Source: Candidatus Aerophobota bacterium (GTDB taxonomy: Bacteria; Aerophobota; Aerophobia; Aerophobales; AE-B3A). Taken from it: 46,915 nt of DNA. The position numbers and the translations under genes were made by a program. How positions within the stretch are numbered: the first letter of the stretch is position 1; every line of letters begins with the position of its first letter. Under the pieces are notes generated by a model. The model worked only from the letters and a program-made list of their open reading frames with translations, was not told where the DNA came from and searched no databases. This document shows positions 1-8,014 of the stretch, one piece after another. The DNA lies in contig JAUWXE010000001.1 of assembly GCA_030616535.1 (NCBI GenBank), positions 1 through 46,915 on the forward strand, given 5' to 3'.

Positions 1-2
1 GT

Positions 3-617
3 CTTGTACTTGCCTCCCTTTCCATCATAATTGGCCTAGGTAATAGGGAAAAGCTCGAGGAGGCGAAGAGAAAAGTTGAGTATGCTGCAGAATTTGATGT
101 TAAGGCCCTTATGGTATGTGGGGGATTTCCAAAAGAAGGTATGAATTTGGATGAGTCCCATTTTGAGGTGTTAGGAAAGGAACTTGAGGAGTTGTCCCGG
201 CACGCATGTAAATTTAGTATGGAAGTTGCTTTTCATCCCCATATTAGTTGTCGGGTAGAGACCAAAGAGGATATCGATAAACTCTTCAAACACACCAAAT
301 CTACGAAGCTCTGCCCGGATACTGCTCATCTAGCAGCAAAAGGCTCCGATCCTATTCAAGTGTTGGATGCATACAAGGATAAGATAGTTTACGTTCATCT
401 CAAAGATTGGAGAAAAGAGAAAGAAGTGAACCATTACTGGGAACACTTTGTGGAGCTGGGAGAGGGGGATTTAGGAATTGATTTCTCCGGATTCCTGACA
501 AAACTAGAACAAATTGGCTACGAAGGGTGGATAGCCGTGGAGCTTGATTCCACCACTCGTACCCCTCTGAAGAGCGCGAAAATAAGCAGACAGTATCTTA
601 AAAGACTCGGTTACTGA
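3..617 (+). CDS. Sugar phosphate isomerase/epimerase (IolE-like TIM barrel), 5' end outside window
   Basis: The reading frame is open from the window edge, so the N-terminus is missing; about 204 codons are visible. The protein belongs to the xylose-isomerase-like TIM barrel family (AP endonuclease 2 fold), close in style to inosose dehydratase IolE. Likely metal ligands are visible in order: the Glu of MEVAFHPH, the Asp of CPDTAHL, the His of YVHLKD and the Glu of GWIAVELDST. The ELGEGDLGIDF stretch followed by GYEGWIAVELD is typical of IolE-type C-termini. Such enzymes isomerise, epimerise or dehydrate keto-sugars or inosose in the cytoplasm. It is followed 94 bp later by a broken paralogue. 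The substrate cannot be deduced. Confidence 0.85.
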   Translation, partial: LVLASLSIIIGLGNREKLEEAKRKVEYAAEFDVKALMVCGGFPKEGMNLDESHFEVLGKELEELSRHACKFSMEVAFHPHISCRVETKEDIDKLFKHTKSTKLCPDTAHLAAKGSDPIQVLDAYKDKIVYVHLKDWRKEKEVNHYWEHFVELGEGDLGIDFSGFLTKLEQIGYEGWIAVELDSTTRTPLKSAKISRQYLKRLGY

Positions 618-711
618 TATACCGCATAATATTAACAAGTTTGTAGAAAGTTTTAATTGGAAGGTGGAGGATCTTAAGGAAACGTGGACCAAAAAGAGAA
701 GGGAGGTAGAA

Positions 712-1427
712 ATGAAGTTAGGAGTTCTCACTGTTCTATTTCAGGATAAAAGTTTGGAAGAGGCTCTGGATATAGTGGCTGATCTGGGAGTTGAAGCAGT
801 TGAAATTGGTACAGGAGGCTATCTTGGAGACGCTCACTGCAAACCCGACGTGCTTTTAAAAGATGAGAAAGCTCTTAAGAGATTCAAATCCAGTATTGAA
901 GAAAAAAACCTTATCATAAGCGCCCTAAGTTGCCACGGCAATCCCTTGCACCCTGATCCTGGGGTGAGCAGATCTCACCACGATGTTTTTCGAAAAACAG
1001 TTCTTCTAGCAGAAAAACTGGGGGTGGACAGAGTCATAACCTTCTCTGGGTGCCCTGGAGGATCCGAGACTGACAGGACTCCCAACTGGGTAACCTGTCC
1101 CTGGCCAGGTTTCACTGAAATTGTTAGATGGCAGTGGGAAAAGAAACTTATTCCTTACTGGAGAGAGCAGACAGATTTTGCCCGTGAGCATGGGGTGAAG
1201 ATCTGTCTTGAGATGCACCCTGGATTTTCTGTACAGTTGGTTATGGACACAGCTACGATTTCTGGAAAGATTTTCTATCCATGCTGCGTATGATAGGGTA
1301 TGATTATGTTTTAAGCATTGAACATGAGGACTCCCTTATGTCTCCCCGGGAGGGGCTGGAAAAAGCTGTATCTTTTCTGAAAGAAGTTATGCTGAAGGAA
1401 AAACCTGGAGCAATGTGGTGGGCTTAA
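712..1427 (+). pseudogene. Sugar phosphate isomerase/epimerase broken by internal deletion and frame change
   Basis: The gene starts at ATG 712 behind a good ribosome binding site (GGGAGG). It reads as a normal xylose-isomerase-like TIM barrel (MKLGVLTVLF start, CHGNPLHPDP, FSGCPGG, ICLEMHPGFSV) up to about 1230. The frame then runs through unrelated residues and stops at 1293. From about 1281 a different frame encodes the family C-terminus (IGYDYVLSIEHEDSLMS to MWWA), ending at TAA 1427. The middle, which in relatives carries the Asp-Pro-Ser-His and His-Val-His-Ala-Lys-Asp metal ligands, is absent. The simplest reading is an out-of-frame internal deletion of some 60-80 codons, so the gene is dead or encodes a truncated protein. 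The family call is strong; the deletion size is inferred from relatives. Confidence 0.82.
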
Positions 1428-1645
1428 GACTCCACATTGAGAAATTGGGAGTGGAAGTTTCAGTTCAACAGGGAAGTGACACATAGTCTGGTTATGGAAT
1501 CGAGCCCGGAGGTAGTTGTTGTGGTTAGCAGAGCTCATTCTCCCGAACCTGATCTTCCTTGGATTACAGCTAGAATCATTTTCCTTTTATCGAGGTTTAA
1601 GTATTGCAACTATAAAGTAAATTTTAAGATCAAAAAGAGGGTCCA

Positions 1646-1924
1646 ATGGCCAAAGAAGTGAGAGTAGGACCCCGAGGGAATTTTTTAGAGGAGCCGCATA
1701 CCTTGAAATACCTAAGAAGCAGCGAACATTGGCAGCCGAAGCTGTCCAATCGTTCTGTCTATGAAAAGTGGATGGAGAATGACGGGAAAGATGTTGTAGA
1801 AAAAGCTCGTGAGATTTCAAAAAGAATACTTGGGCATCACCAACCAAAAAATCTGAGTGAAAAGGTACTCTCAAGGCTCAGTCAGATTATAAAAGATTTT
1901 GAAGAAAAAAGCCTGCCAGGGTAA
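1646..1924 (+). pseudogene. C-terminal fragment of an MttB-family (trimethylamine-type) methyltransferase
   Basis: The 92 codons from ATG 1646 match the extreme C-terminus of MttB-like corrinoid methyltransferases: GPRGNFLEEPHTLKYLRS, then HWQPKLSNRSVYEKWMENDG and a helical tail. Full-length members are about 480 residues, so roughly four fifths is missing. A stop lies in frame just upstream (1625-1627), and no MttB-like coding is readable in 1428-1645. A purine-rich stretch (AAGAGG) precedes the ATG, so a short peptide could still be made, but without the corrinoid-binding barrel core it should be inactive. It lies between two sugar-metabolism genes and looks like leftover DNA from a deleted locus. 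Assignment is by motif memory and not by a search. Confidence 0.68.
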
Positions 1925-2036
1925 GAGACTCTATAAAAGACCTCACTTAATTTCACTTTACACTAAGATTCCATTTGCTACAATTATTGAGATGAGTATC
2001 GTTGATAAAGCAGTTGGATAAAAAGGAGGTATTTGA

Positions 2037-3215
2037 ATGGCAAAAAAGATCAATGTGGGGATGGTGGGTTATAAGTTTATGGGCAAGGCTCATTCACACG
2101 CTTACCGAGATATGGCTATGTTCTTTAAAACCGAGACAGTGCCGGTAATGAAGGTGATCTGCGGCCGGACAGAGACTGCCGTTTCCGAAGCTGCCAGAAT
2201 GTTTGGCTGGGAAGCTTACGAAACCTCCTGGGAAAGACTTGTCCAGCGCCAAGATATTGGTCTGGTTGATATTAATACCCCTAACTCAACTCATCGGGAA
2301 ATTGCCGTAGCTGCGGCTAAAGCTGGAAAACATATCCTCTGCGAAAAGCCACTAGCGGTAAGTTTGGCAGAGGCTGAGGAGATGCTGGAGGCAGCGAGGG
2401 AAGCCGGGGTGAAACATATGGTTTGCTTTAATTATAGAAAAGTTCCCGCTGTCGGTCTGGCTAAGAAAATGATCGAGGAAGGACGCCTAGGGAAAATCTA
2501 CCATTTCCGGGCCCAGTACCTGCAGGATTGGATCACTGATCCGGAGTTTCCTCTGGTCTGGCGATTGAAAAAAGAAGAAGCAGGAGCAGGAGCTCATGGG
2601 GATTTAAATTCCCATATAATAGATCTAGCCCGGTATCTGGTGGGAGACTTTGCTAAAGTCGTCGGGATGCAGGAGACATTTATTAAGAAGAGGCCAGAGC
2701 TTGAAGTGAGCGAAAAGCTTACTACCGGGCTGGCTGCAGGATCTAGAAGGCCGCAGCTCGGAGAGGTCACGGTTGACGATGCTACTCTCTTTTTAGCCCG
2801 ATTTAAAAACGGAGCTTTGGGCTGTTTTGAAGTAACCAGATTTGCTAATGGCCGGCGGAATGGCTTGAGGTTTGAGATAAATGGGAGCAAGGGGAGCCTA
2901 CTATTTGAGCTTGAGAATATGAATGAGCTCTGGTTCTATTCCTGTGAGGACCCCCAAGGGAGGCAGGGGTTTAGGAAAATTTTGGCTAGCGAAGCTACTC
3001 ATCCTTATATAGAAGCCTGGTGGCCCCCGGGACACATTATCGGGTATGAACATACATTTGTTCACGTGGTCTATGATTTTATGAAAGCCTTAGATGAAGA
3101 CAGGCTCCCCACACCCAATTTCACCGATGGGGTTGAATGTCAGAGAGTTCTGGAGGCCGTAGAAAAATCAGCCAAAGAGGAAAGATGGGTTGAGGTAGGA
3201 GCAAAGGAAAAATGA
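2037..3215 (+). CDS. Gfo/Idh/MocA family NAD(P)-dependent sugar dehydrogenase
   Basis: This 392-residue protein has an N-terminal Rossmann domain and a C-terminal GFO/IDH/MocA alpha/beta domain. The start is ATG 2037 behind AAGGAGG. The family EKP motif is at E103-K104-P105, and the catalytic segment GDLNSHIIDLARYL places D189, H193 and D196 where the family has its active-site residues. The nucleotide-binding loop is unusual: GYKFMG at residues 11-16 replaces the usual GxGxxG. The C-terminal WWPPGHIIGYEHTF segment resembles a dehydrogenase subfamily that oxidises sugars or anhydrosugars at C3; this is a weak inference. The stop overlaps the next gene's ATG by 4 bp, so it is translationally coupled to the PfkB kinase and probably acts in the same pathway. 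Confidence 0.9.
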   Translation: MAKKINVGMVGYKFMGKAHSHAYRDMAMFFKTETVPVMKVICGRTETAVSEAARMFGWEAYETSWERLVQRQDIGLVDINTPNSTHREIAVAAAKAGKHILCEKPLAVSLAEAEEMLEAAREAGVKHMVCFNYRKVPAVGLAKKMIEEGRLGKIYHFRAQYLQDWITDPEFPLVWRLKKEEAGAGAHGDLNSHIIDLARYLVGDFAKVVGMQETFIKKRPELEVSEKLTTGLAAGSRRPQLGEVTVDDATLFLARFKNGALGCFEVTRFANGRRNGLRFEINGSKGSLLFELENMNELWFYSCEDPQGRQGFRKILASEATHPYIEAWWPPGHIIGYEHTFVHVVYDFMKALDEDRLPTPNFTDGVECQRVLEAVEKSAKEERWVEVGAKEK

Positions 3216-4189
3216 GTGAGAAGATTGAGGTGGTGTGCCTGGGTATCCTGGTAGTGGATATTCTTTGCAGTCCTATTGATAAGGTGCCTGAGCCTGGCGA
3301 ACTAATATCTACTGATGAGATTTCTCTCTCCGGGGGCGGACACGCTCACAACACGGCGGTGAGCTTAGCCAGGCTGGGAATAAAGACCGGGGTACTAGGA
3401 AAAGTGGGCCATGATCATTTCGGCGATTTTCTTAAGAAGGATTTGAGGAAAGAAGGAGTGGATATCTCAAAAATCATTGTGTCCCCTAAACTTGGAACCT
3501 CTAAGACCATGGTTCTCCTCACTCATTCAGAAGATAGGAGATTTATCCATACCCTGGGCGCCAATGCTAATTTTAATATCGACGATATCGATCTTGACTA
3601 TCTTAGCCAGGGAAAGGTTCTCTATGTAGGAGGATACGGAGTTCTTCCTCAACTGGAGGAAGATTCCTTAATCAAACTTTTGAAATTTGCTAAACGACGC
3701 GGTTTAATTACTGTGCTAGATGTGGTAATTCCTCAGACAGAGGTTAGGTGGATAAACAAGTGCAAAAGGGCACTTAAGTTCACTGACTTTTTTCTTCCCA
3801 ATTCCGACGAAGCCAGGATAATCACCGGTCGGACTGACCCCGAAGGACAAGCTGAAGAAGTACTCAGGCATAACTACGAGATGACGGTAGTTATCACCAT
3901 GGGAAAACAAGGTTCGTTCGTGAGAACCAAGGATAAGATGGCTCGAGCCTCTATCTATGAGGTTGAAATTGTAGATCCATCTGGAGGAGGAGATGCCTTT
4001 TCCGCTGGTTTTATCTTTGGCATTATAAATGGGTGGGAACTTGAGGAAACGTTGAGGCTGGCCAGCGCTATGGGAGCATCTGCCGTGAGGGAGGTAGGAA
4101 CTACAACCGGGGTATTCACCAGAGCCGAGGCAGAGCAGTTTATAAAAAATAACGAGATTGAATTAGAAGTGAAACAATGTTCTCTTTGA
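3212..4189 (+). CDS. PfkB-family carbohydrate kinase
   Basis: This 325-residue ribokinase-like enzyme should phosphorylate a sugar or sugar acid with ATP. The N-terminal PfkB signature is visible as SGGGHAHNTAVSLARLG (about residues 40-56), and the C-terminal signature is DPSGGGDAFSAGF with the catalytic base D261. The usual GAGD anion hole reads GGGD here, an uncommon but probably tolerated change. The length is normal for the family. The ATG overlaps the stop of the dehydrogenase by 4 bp, indicating one transcript and coupled translation. The substrate is unknown; a keto-sugar or deoxyketo-acid made by the upstream enzyme would fit the context. Confidence 0.88.
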   Translation: MSEKIEVVCLGILVVDILCSPIDKVPEPGELISTDEISLSGGGHAHNTAVSLARLGIKTGVLGKVGHDHFGDFLKKDLRKEGVDISKIIVSPKLGTSKTMVLLTHSEDRRFIHTLGANANFNIDDIDLDYLSQGKVLYVGGYGVLPQLEEDSLIKLLKFAKRRGLITVLDVVIPQTEVRWINKCKRALKFTDFFLPNSDEARIITGRTDPEGQAEEVLRHNYEMTVVITMGKQGSFVRTKDKMARASIYEVEIVDPSGGGDAFSAGFIFGIINGWELEETLRLASAMGASAVREVGTTTGVFTRAEAEQFIKNNEIELEVKQCSL

Positions 4190-4241
4190 AAAGGGGAAGG
4201 GATAAAAACAAAATTAGAAGCTTATGGTTCTGCGGGGAGAG

Positions 4242-5282
4242 TTACGAGGTTATAAGTATCTTCATTCCTTTCTGAGATTCGGCAAGGTGAAGACCTTCTT
4301 CCAGTTCTTCCAGGGGTAAGCGATGACTGATAAGTTCTTTGACCTTTATTTTTCCCTGAGAAAGCAGGGATAAAGCGAGCTGGTTATGGTAAGGAGCCGA
4401 GCCATGGGTTCCTACTACATAAAATTCCCGGTAATGGACAAGATTGGAATTAAACTTTATAAAGGGCTTATCCAGTGGTAGCCCTCCGAAGAAGTTGACT
4501 ATACCCCGGGGAGACACCATTTGCAGTGAATCCTCCTGTGCTCTCCCACTGGGACAGGCAACGATTATTTTATCAGCACCTCTTCCCTCGGTTTCTTCTA
4601 ACACCCTTTCTATACTATTCTCCAAAGAGGGGTTAATTACCACATCGGGTTGAGTGAACTTTTTAATAAATTTTATTCTTGGCGGGGTAAGTTCTATAAG
4701 GATAATTTTGCCTGCCCCTTTTGTTCTGGCTAGTTGCACATGAATACATCCCAGGGGACCTCCTCCTACCACCACTACTGTGTCACCCAGGCTGATTTTG
4801 GAGAGCTCCTGCCCATTTATGGCACAGGCTAAAGGTTCGGCTAAGGCTCCTTCTTCGAAGGAAAGGTTTAGTGGAATAGGATTCACACATCCATTATGGA
4901 CAGCATCCTCAGGAATCAGCATAAATTCAGCAAAACCTCCATCATAGTGATAGCCTATAGCGGAAAGGTTAAGGCACATACTCTGCATACCTCTTCTACA
5001 GTAAAAACACCGACCACAGGGAATAGCCGGAGCCACGGCTACCCTTTCTCCGATTTTGTAACCATTAACCTTGCGGCCCAATTCCACAATTTCTCCTGAG
5101 AGTTCATGCCCGGTGATCCTGGGAAATCTCATATGCTTGTGTCCGTGATGATAAGCCTTTATATCGGTTCCACATATACTGCAGGCCCTAACCCTGATAA
5201 GTATTTCCTCTGGTGAAGGATGAGGGGTGGGAACTTTCTTAATTTCTAAATCCTCAATTGCTTTTAAAACTGCAGCCTTCAT
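4242..5282 (-). CDS. Zinc-dependent alcohol/sorbitol dehydrogenase (MDR family)
   Basis: This 346-residue medium-chain dehydrogenase has catalytic zinc ligands C37 (in CSICGTD), H59 and E60 (in ITGHELSGE). The structural zinc loop is PCGRCFYCRRGMQSMC with C89, C92, C95 and C103. The Rossmann motif VVVVGGGPLG follows. These features match sorbitol, threonine or galactitol-type polyol dehydrogenases using NAD(H). I chose ATG 5282 because it has an AGAGGAG site and the family N-terminus MKAAVLKAIEDLEIKKV. The frame is open further upstream to 5360, but that stretch covers a promoter for this gene. It converges with the PfkB kinase and is read from the divergent promoter region shared with the DUF3108 gene. 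Confidence 0.9.
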   Translation of the reverse strand: MKAAVLKAIEDLEIKKVPTPHPSPEEILIRVRACSICGTDIKAYHHGHKHMRFPRITGHELSGEIVELGRKVNGYKIGERVAVAPAIPCGRCFYCRRGMQSMCLNLSAIGYHYDGGFAEFMLIPEDAVHNGCVNPIPLNLSFEEGALAEPLACAINGQELSKISLGDTVVVVGGGPLGCIHVQLARTKGAGKIILIELTPPRIKFIKKFTQPDVVINPSLENSIERVLEETEGRGADKIIVACPSGRAQEDSLQMVSPRGIVNFFGGLPLDKPFIKFNSNLVHYREFYVVGTHGSAPYHNQLALSLLSQGKIKVKELISHRLPLEELEEGLHLAESQKGMKILITS

Positions 5283-5310
5283 CGTGACTCCTCTGTTAGC
5301 GGGTCTTTTT

Positions 5311-5370
5311 ACCATAGCCAATTCTATAATTCTGTCAAGGTTTTGACAATCCCATTTCATATGCTATATT
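5311..5370. promoter_or_regulatory. Divergent sigma-70-type promoters with back-to-back -35 boxes
   Basis: Minus strand, toward the alcohol dehydrogenase: TTGACA (complement of 5333-5338), 16-bp spacer, TATGGT (complement of 5311-5316). Plus strand, toward the DUF3108 gene: TTGACA at 5343-5348, 16-bp spacer, TATATT at 5365-5370. The two -35 boxes form an inverted repeat, TGTCAAGGTTTTGACA (5333-5348). Both promoters sit at a sensible distance from the chosen starts (5282 and 5428). Confidence 0.65.
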
Positions 5371-5427
5371 TTTAACTATTCACGGACACTTGAGTGGTAG
5401 GATTTGTCTGTCTACCAAAGGAACGAG

Positions 5428-6174
5428 ATGAGGGGGAGAAGTTTAGCAAGAATTGGTCTGGTTTTCTATTTTTTTCTTTTTCTGGTTGCTGCTGGTAGAG
5501 GGGAAAAGATTCAGCCCTTTGAACCGGGAGAGAAATTGACCTACAGGGTGAAAATTTTTGGTCTTCCCGTGGGAGAAGAGACTCTAGAAATAAAAGAGGT
5601 CGTTGAAATAGATGGATATCTTACTTACCCTCTTTTTTGGAGGGTGAGGACAATCGATCCTTTTTCTTTACTTTATCATTTTGATTATACAATAGAGAGT
5701 TTTGTAGATGTTAACACTCTCTATCCCCGGTTAGTAAGATTCCATTTTGAGGAGGGAAGTCGCATCAAAGATCGGGAAGTTCAGCTAGATCAGACTAAAG
5801 GAATAGCTTTAATTAAGGATTGGAGCGGTGAGTTTAAGAGGGAGTTTTTTCTCCCGGCTATGGATACAGTTTCCTTAATCTACTGGCTTAGAACTCAGGA
5901 TTTACGGGTGGGAAAATCTTTTTCACTTTCTTTGATGGAAGGTCGCAATTTAAGAAAAATCGAGATAAAAGTACTTGGGAAGGAAGAAGTGATAACCTAC
6001 AGTGGAAATTATTCAGCTTTTTTATGTTCGGAAGTAGCCTCCGATAAGACGGAAGTGAAATTATGGATTTCTGATGATGAGAGACGTCTTCCGGTTAAGT
6101 TTCAAGCAGAAACATCGCTAGGGACTTTAACGGCTTCTCTAACCAGTATAAAATCTGCTGACCAAAGCAGTTGA
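5428..6174 (+). CDS. DUF3108 periplasmic protein with signal peptide
   Basis: This is a 248-residue secreted protein. I chose ATG 5428, which has AAAGGA upstream and gives a clean signal peptide (basic MRGRSLAR, then a hydrophobic stretch ending near AAGRGE). An earlier in-frame TTG at 5404 is less likely. The mature part begins FEPGEKLTYRVKIFGLPVGEETLEI, the hallmark opening of DUF3108 proteins, which are predicted beta-rich periplasmic proteins of unknown function. The remainder (RLVRFHFEEG, REVQLDQTKG, VKLWISDDERRLPVKFQAE) follows the family to its usual end. It converges with the barrel gene, and its neighbours suggest an envelope role; nothing more specific is supported. Confidence 0.82.
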   Translation: MRGRSLARIGLVFYFFLFLVAAGRGEKIQPFEPGEKLTYRVKIFGLPVGEETLEIKEVVEIDGYLTYPLFWRVRTIDPFSLLYHFDYTIESFVDVNTLYPRLVRFHFEEGSRIKDREVQLDQTKGIALIKDWSGEFKREFFLPAMDTVSLIYWLRTQDLRVGKSFSLSLMEGRNLRKIEIKVLGKEEVITYSGNYSAFLCSEVASDKTEVKLWISDDERRLPVKFQAETSLGTLTASLTSIKSADQSS

Positions 6175-6197
6175 TTAACCAAGCTATTTATGCCGGG

Positions 6198-8003
6198 TCA
6201 ATAAAGTTTGACCTTAAATCCGAGGGAGAGTTTTTCCCTGGAAAGGGGATAATTTCTCCAGAGATCATAATCATTTAATTCTAACTGAGTAAACAACTCT
6301 ATTACTTTACCTATCTTCTTGGAGATTTTGAATCTATGTATCCAGCCCTGATCAAGCTTCTCGTTGCTTGTTTCCTCATAATATCTCTTGCCGATAAATT
6401 TTGCTCCTAACTCAACTCCCCAACCATTTCTTCTCCATATTAGCCAAAGATCTCCCGCATTCTGGGGGTAGTGGGGAATTACCTTACTCTCATCTTGGAC
6501 ATTTTCTGCCTTTTGAAAGGTGTAAGAGAGCCCTTGTTCAAATGTTTCACCGGAGTGAAGTGAAAAATTTAGACGTCCCCCCGAAACATTCGCCTCCCGA
6601 ATTTCTGGTCTGGCCAGGGAACTGACGCTGTTCCAATTCCAGATGGTATCTTCCCCCTCCTGGTAAAATCCCGCCAGGGAAAGGTTCACCATAGGGGAGA
6701 GTTTATACTCCAGCTTAATTTCATAGTGCCAGATTTTCACTGGATCAAGATCTTCATTTATTTCTACATAGTCTTGGGGAAGATATAAATCCGAAAATTG
6801 GGCCAGGTAAAAATGTCTTTTGCCGCCTACCTCTAGCCGCAAGCTGGGATTTATCCGGTAAGTTAGCTTAAGAGAGGGCAGAAATTGAGAGCCTGATTCT
6901 GTTATTGCTTTCATTCCTCCTCCTAAACTGAGAGTTAACTCTTCCATTCGCTTAAAAGTAATAGCATCATCCTCTAGCCAAAGGTGAGTCTGGGTCTTCT
7001 TGGCAAAGGAGCTATTATCCACACTAACTCCGATATCTAAAGGGATCTTCTTTAGTCGTAGCTTTAATCCGGTTCCCAGAGCTGCATCTTTCTCATCAAC
7101 CTTTGAATTTTTTAACGCTGATCTGCTAGTCCAGCCATCAATGGTAAAAATGCTCGTTTTCCACTCTTGCCTCCAGTTTGCTCTTATTTCAATTTCGTTC
7201 TTGTTTCTTCCCAGCTCATTGGGAAAGTCGATCTTTTTTGCCTGTCTTTCTAAACTGAGCGCCACCGTTTTATTTGTTAGAGAACCCCAGATAAGCTCTG
7301 CGGCAATAGTTTCTTCATGTTTACCCAAATTAAGATCTTCCGGCTCGTATTTCACCCAATGGGGGGTAGAAACACTCCCTGCGCTGAGAAAGCCAGTAAA
7401 TCCTTCCTTTTGCCTTCCATAATCTAATTGGTATGAGAAGCTGTCACGGGTAGCCAAAGAGGCAGAAAGATGAAGGTAGGGAAGAGGTGACTCTTTCCTT
7501 ATCCCTGGATAATAGACCTTTTTACCCCAGGGGATCTGGATGGAGGGTGGAGTGAGCTCCTTTTTGCCCCGATACTCCATGAAGGGAAGAGCTTCTATTC
7601 TGGCATATCTAGCAGCAGGGACATAACCCACAAAGGGTAAGACAAGCTCAGGGCGAACAAGAGCAGCCGGGCCGATTTCCTTTCTCGGCTTTAAAGGAGC
7701 TAAGGGGGCCCTCTCCATAACTTTTACTTCTAAACCGGGAAAAGAAAGCGGATGATAATAGACCTTTTTACCCCAGGGGATCTGGATGGAGGGTGGAGTG
7801 AGCTCCTTTTTGCCCCGATACTCCATGAGGGGGAGAGCTTTCGCCCTTATTATCTCTAAATAGGACCTGTCTGTTCCCTTAACTATTACAGTAGGAAGCT
7901 TCGTAGGAAGTGGTTCCTCCTCCAATGGTGGTTCTTGTGCGTGAAGAGGACTTGAAAAAAGAATTAAGCCCGTCAATACAAACAGCAATATTGTTTTCAT
8001 CAT
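6198..8003 (-). CDS. Outer-membrane beta-barrel protein, TonB-receptor-like but without a normal plug
   Basis: This is a 601-residue protein with a signal peptide (MMKTILLFVLTGLILF, cleavage near LHAQ). After LPTVIVKGTDRS, which resembles the opening of TonB-receptor plug regions, residues 55-170 hold two near-identical copies of a 28-residue block (ALPLMEYRGKKEL then TPPSIQIPWGKKVYY) separated by a Pro-rich linker, where a plug domain would be expected. From about residue 175 the sequence alternates short amphipathic strands (for example LHLSASLATRDSFSYQLDYG), as in a barrel, and ends LSLGFKVKLY with the terminal aromatic residue needed for outer-membrane insertion. It lies 11 bp downstream of the TPR gene and is probably co-transcribed with it. 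Whether it is a transporter, a decayed receptor or a structural porin is unknown. Confidence 0.72.
   Translation of the reverse strand: MMKTILLFVLTGLILFSSPLHAQEPPLEEEPLPTKLPTVIVKGTDRSYLEIIRAKALPLMEYRGKKELTPPSIQIPWGKKVYYHPLSFPGLEVKVMERAPLAPLKPRKEIGPAALVRPELVLPFVGYVPAARYARIEALPFMEYRGKKELTPPSIQIPWGKKVYYPGIRKESPLPYLHLSASLATRDSFSYQLDYGRQKEGFTGFLSAGSVSTPHWVKYEPEDLNLGKHEETIAAELIWGSLTNKTVALSLERQAKKIDFPNELGRNKNEIEIRANWRQEWKTSIFTIDGWTSRSALKNSKVDEKDAALGTGLKLRLKKIPLDIGVSVDNSSFAKKTQTHLWLEDDAITFKRMEELTLSLGGGMKAITESGSQFLPSLKLTYRINPSLRLEVGGKRHFYLAQFSDLYLPQDYVEINEDLDPVKIWHYEIKLEYKLSPMVNLSLAGFYQEGEDTIWNWNSVSSLARPEIREANVSGGRLNFSLHSGETFEQGLSYTFQKAENVQDESKVIPHYPQNAGDLWLIWRRNGWGVELGAKFIGKRYYEETSNEKLDQGWIHRFKISKKIGKVIELFTQLELNDYDLWRNYPLSREKLSLGFKVKLY
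7508..7582. repeat. 75-bp perfect direct repeat, copy 1, inside the barrel gene
   Basis: This stretch is identical to 7754-7828 and continues imperfectly for about 10 bp beyond. The copies are 246 bp apart, exactly 82 codons, so the reading frame is kept. It encodes residues about 141-165 of the barrel protein. Confidence 0.9.
7754..7828. repeat. 75-bp perfect direct repeat, copy 2, inside the barrel gene
   Basis: This is the second copy of the repeat at 7508-7582, encoding residues about 59-83. Identity at DNA level over 75 bp, with unrelated sequence between the copies, indicates recent duplication or ongoing gene conversion. Confidence 0.9.
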
Positions 8004-8014
8004 TTTTTTTCTCC

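Noticed and set aside
5283..5360. N-terminal extension of the alcohol dehydrogenase
   Set aside because: The stretch overlaps a matched -35/-10 pair for the gene, has no ribosome binding site, and the family N-terminus begins at 5282.
6198..8003. Full TonB-dependent receptor
   Set aside because: The N-terminus resembles a plug start, but no plug domain is visible, so I call it only a receptor-like barrel.
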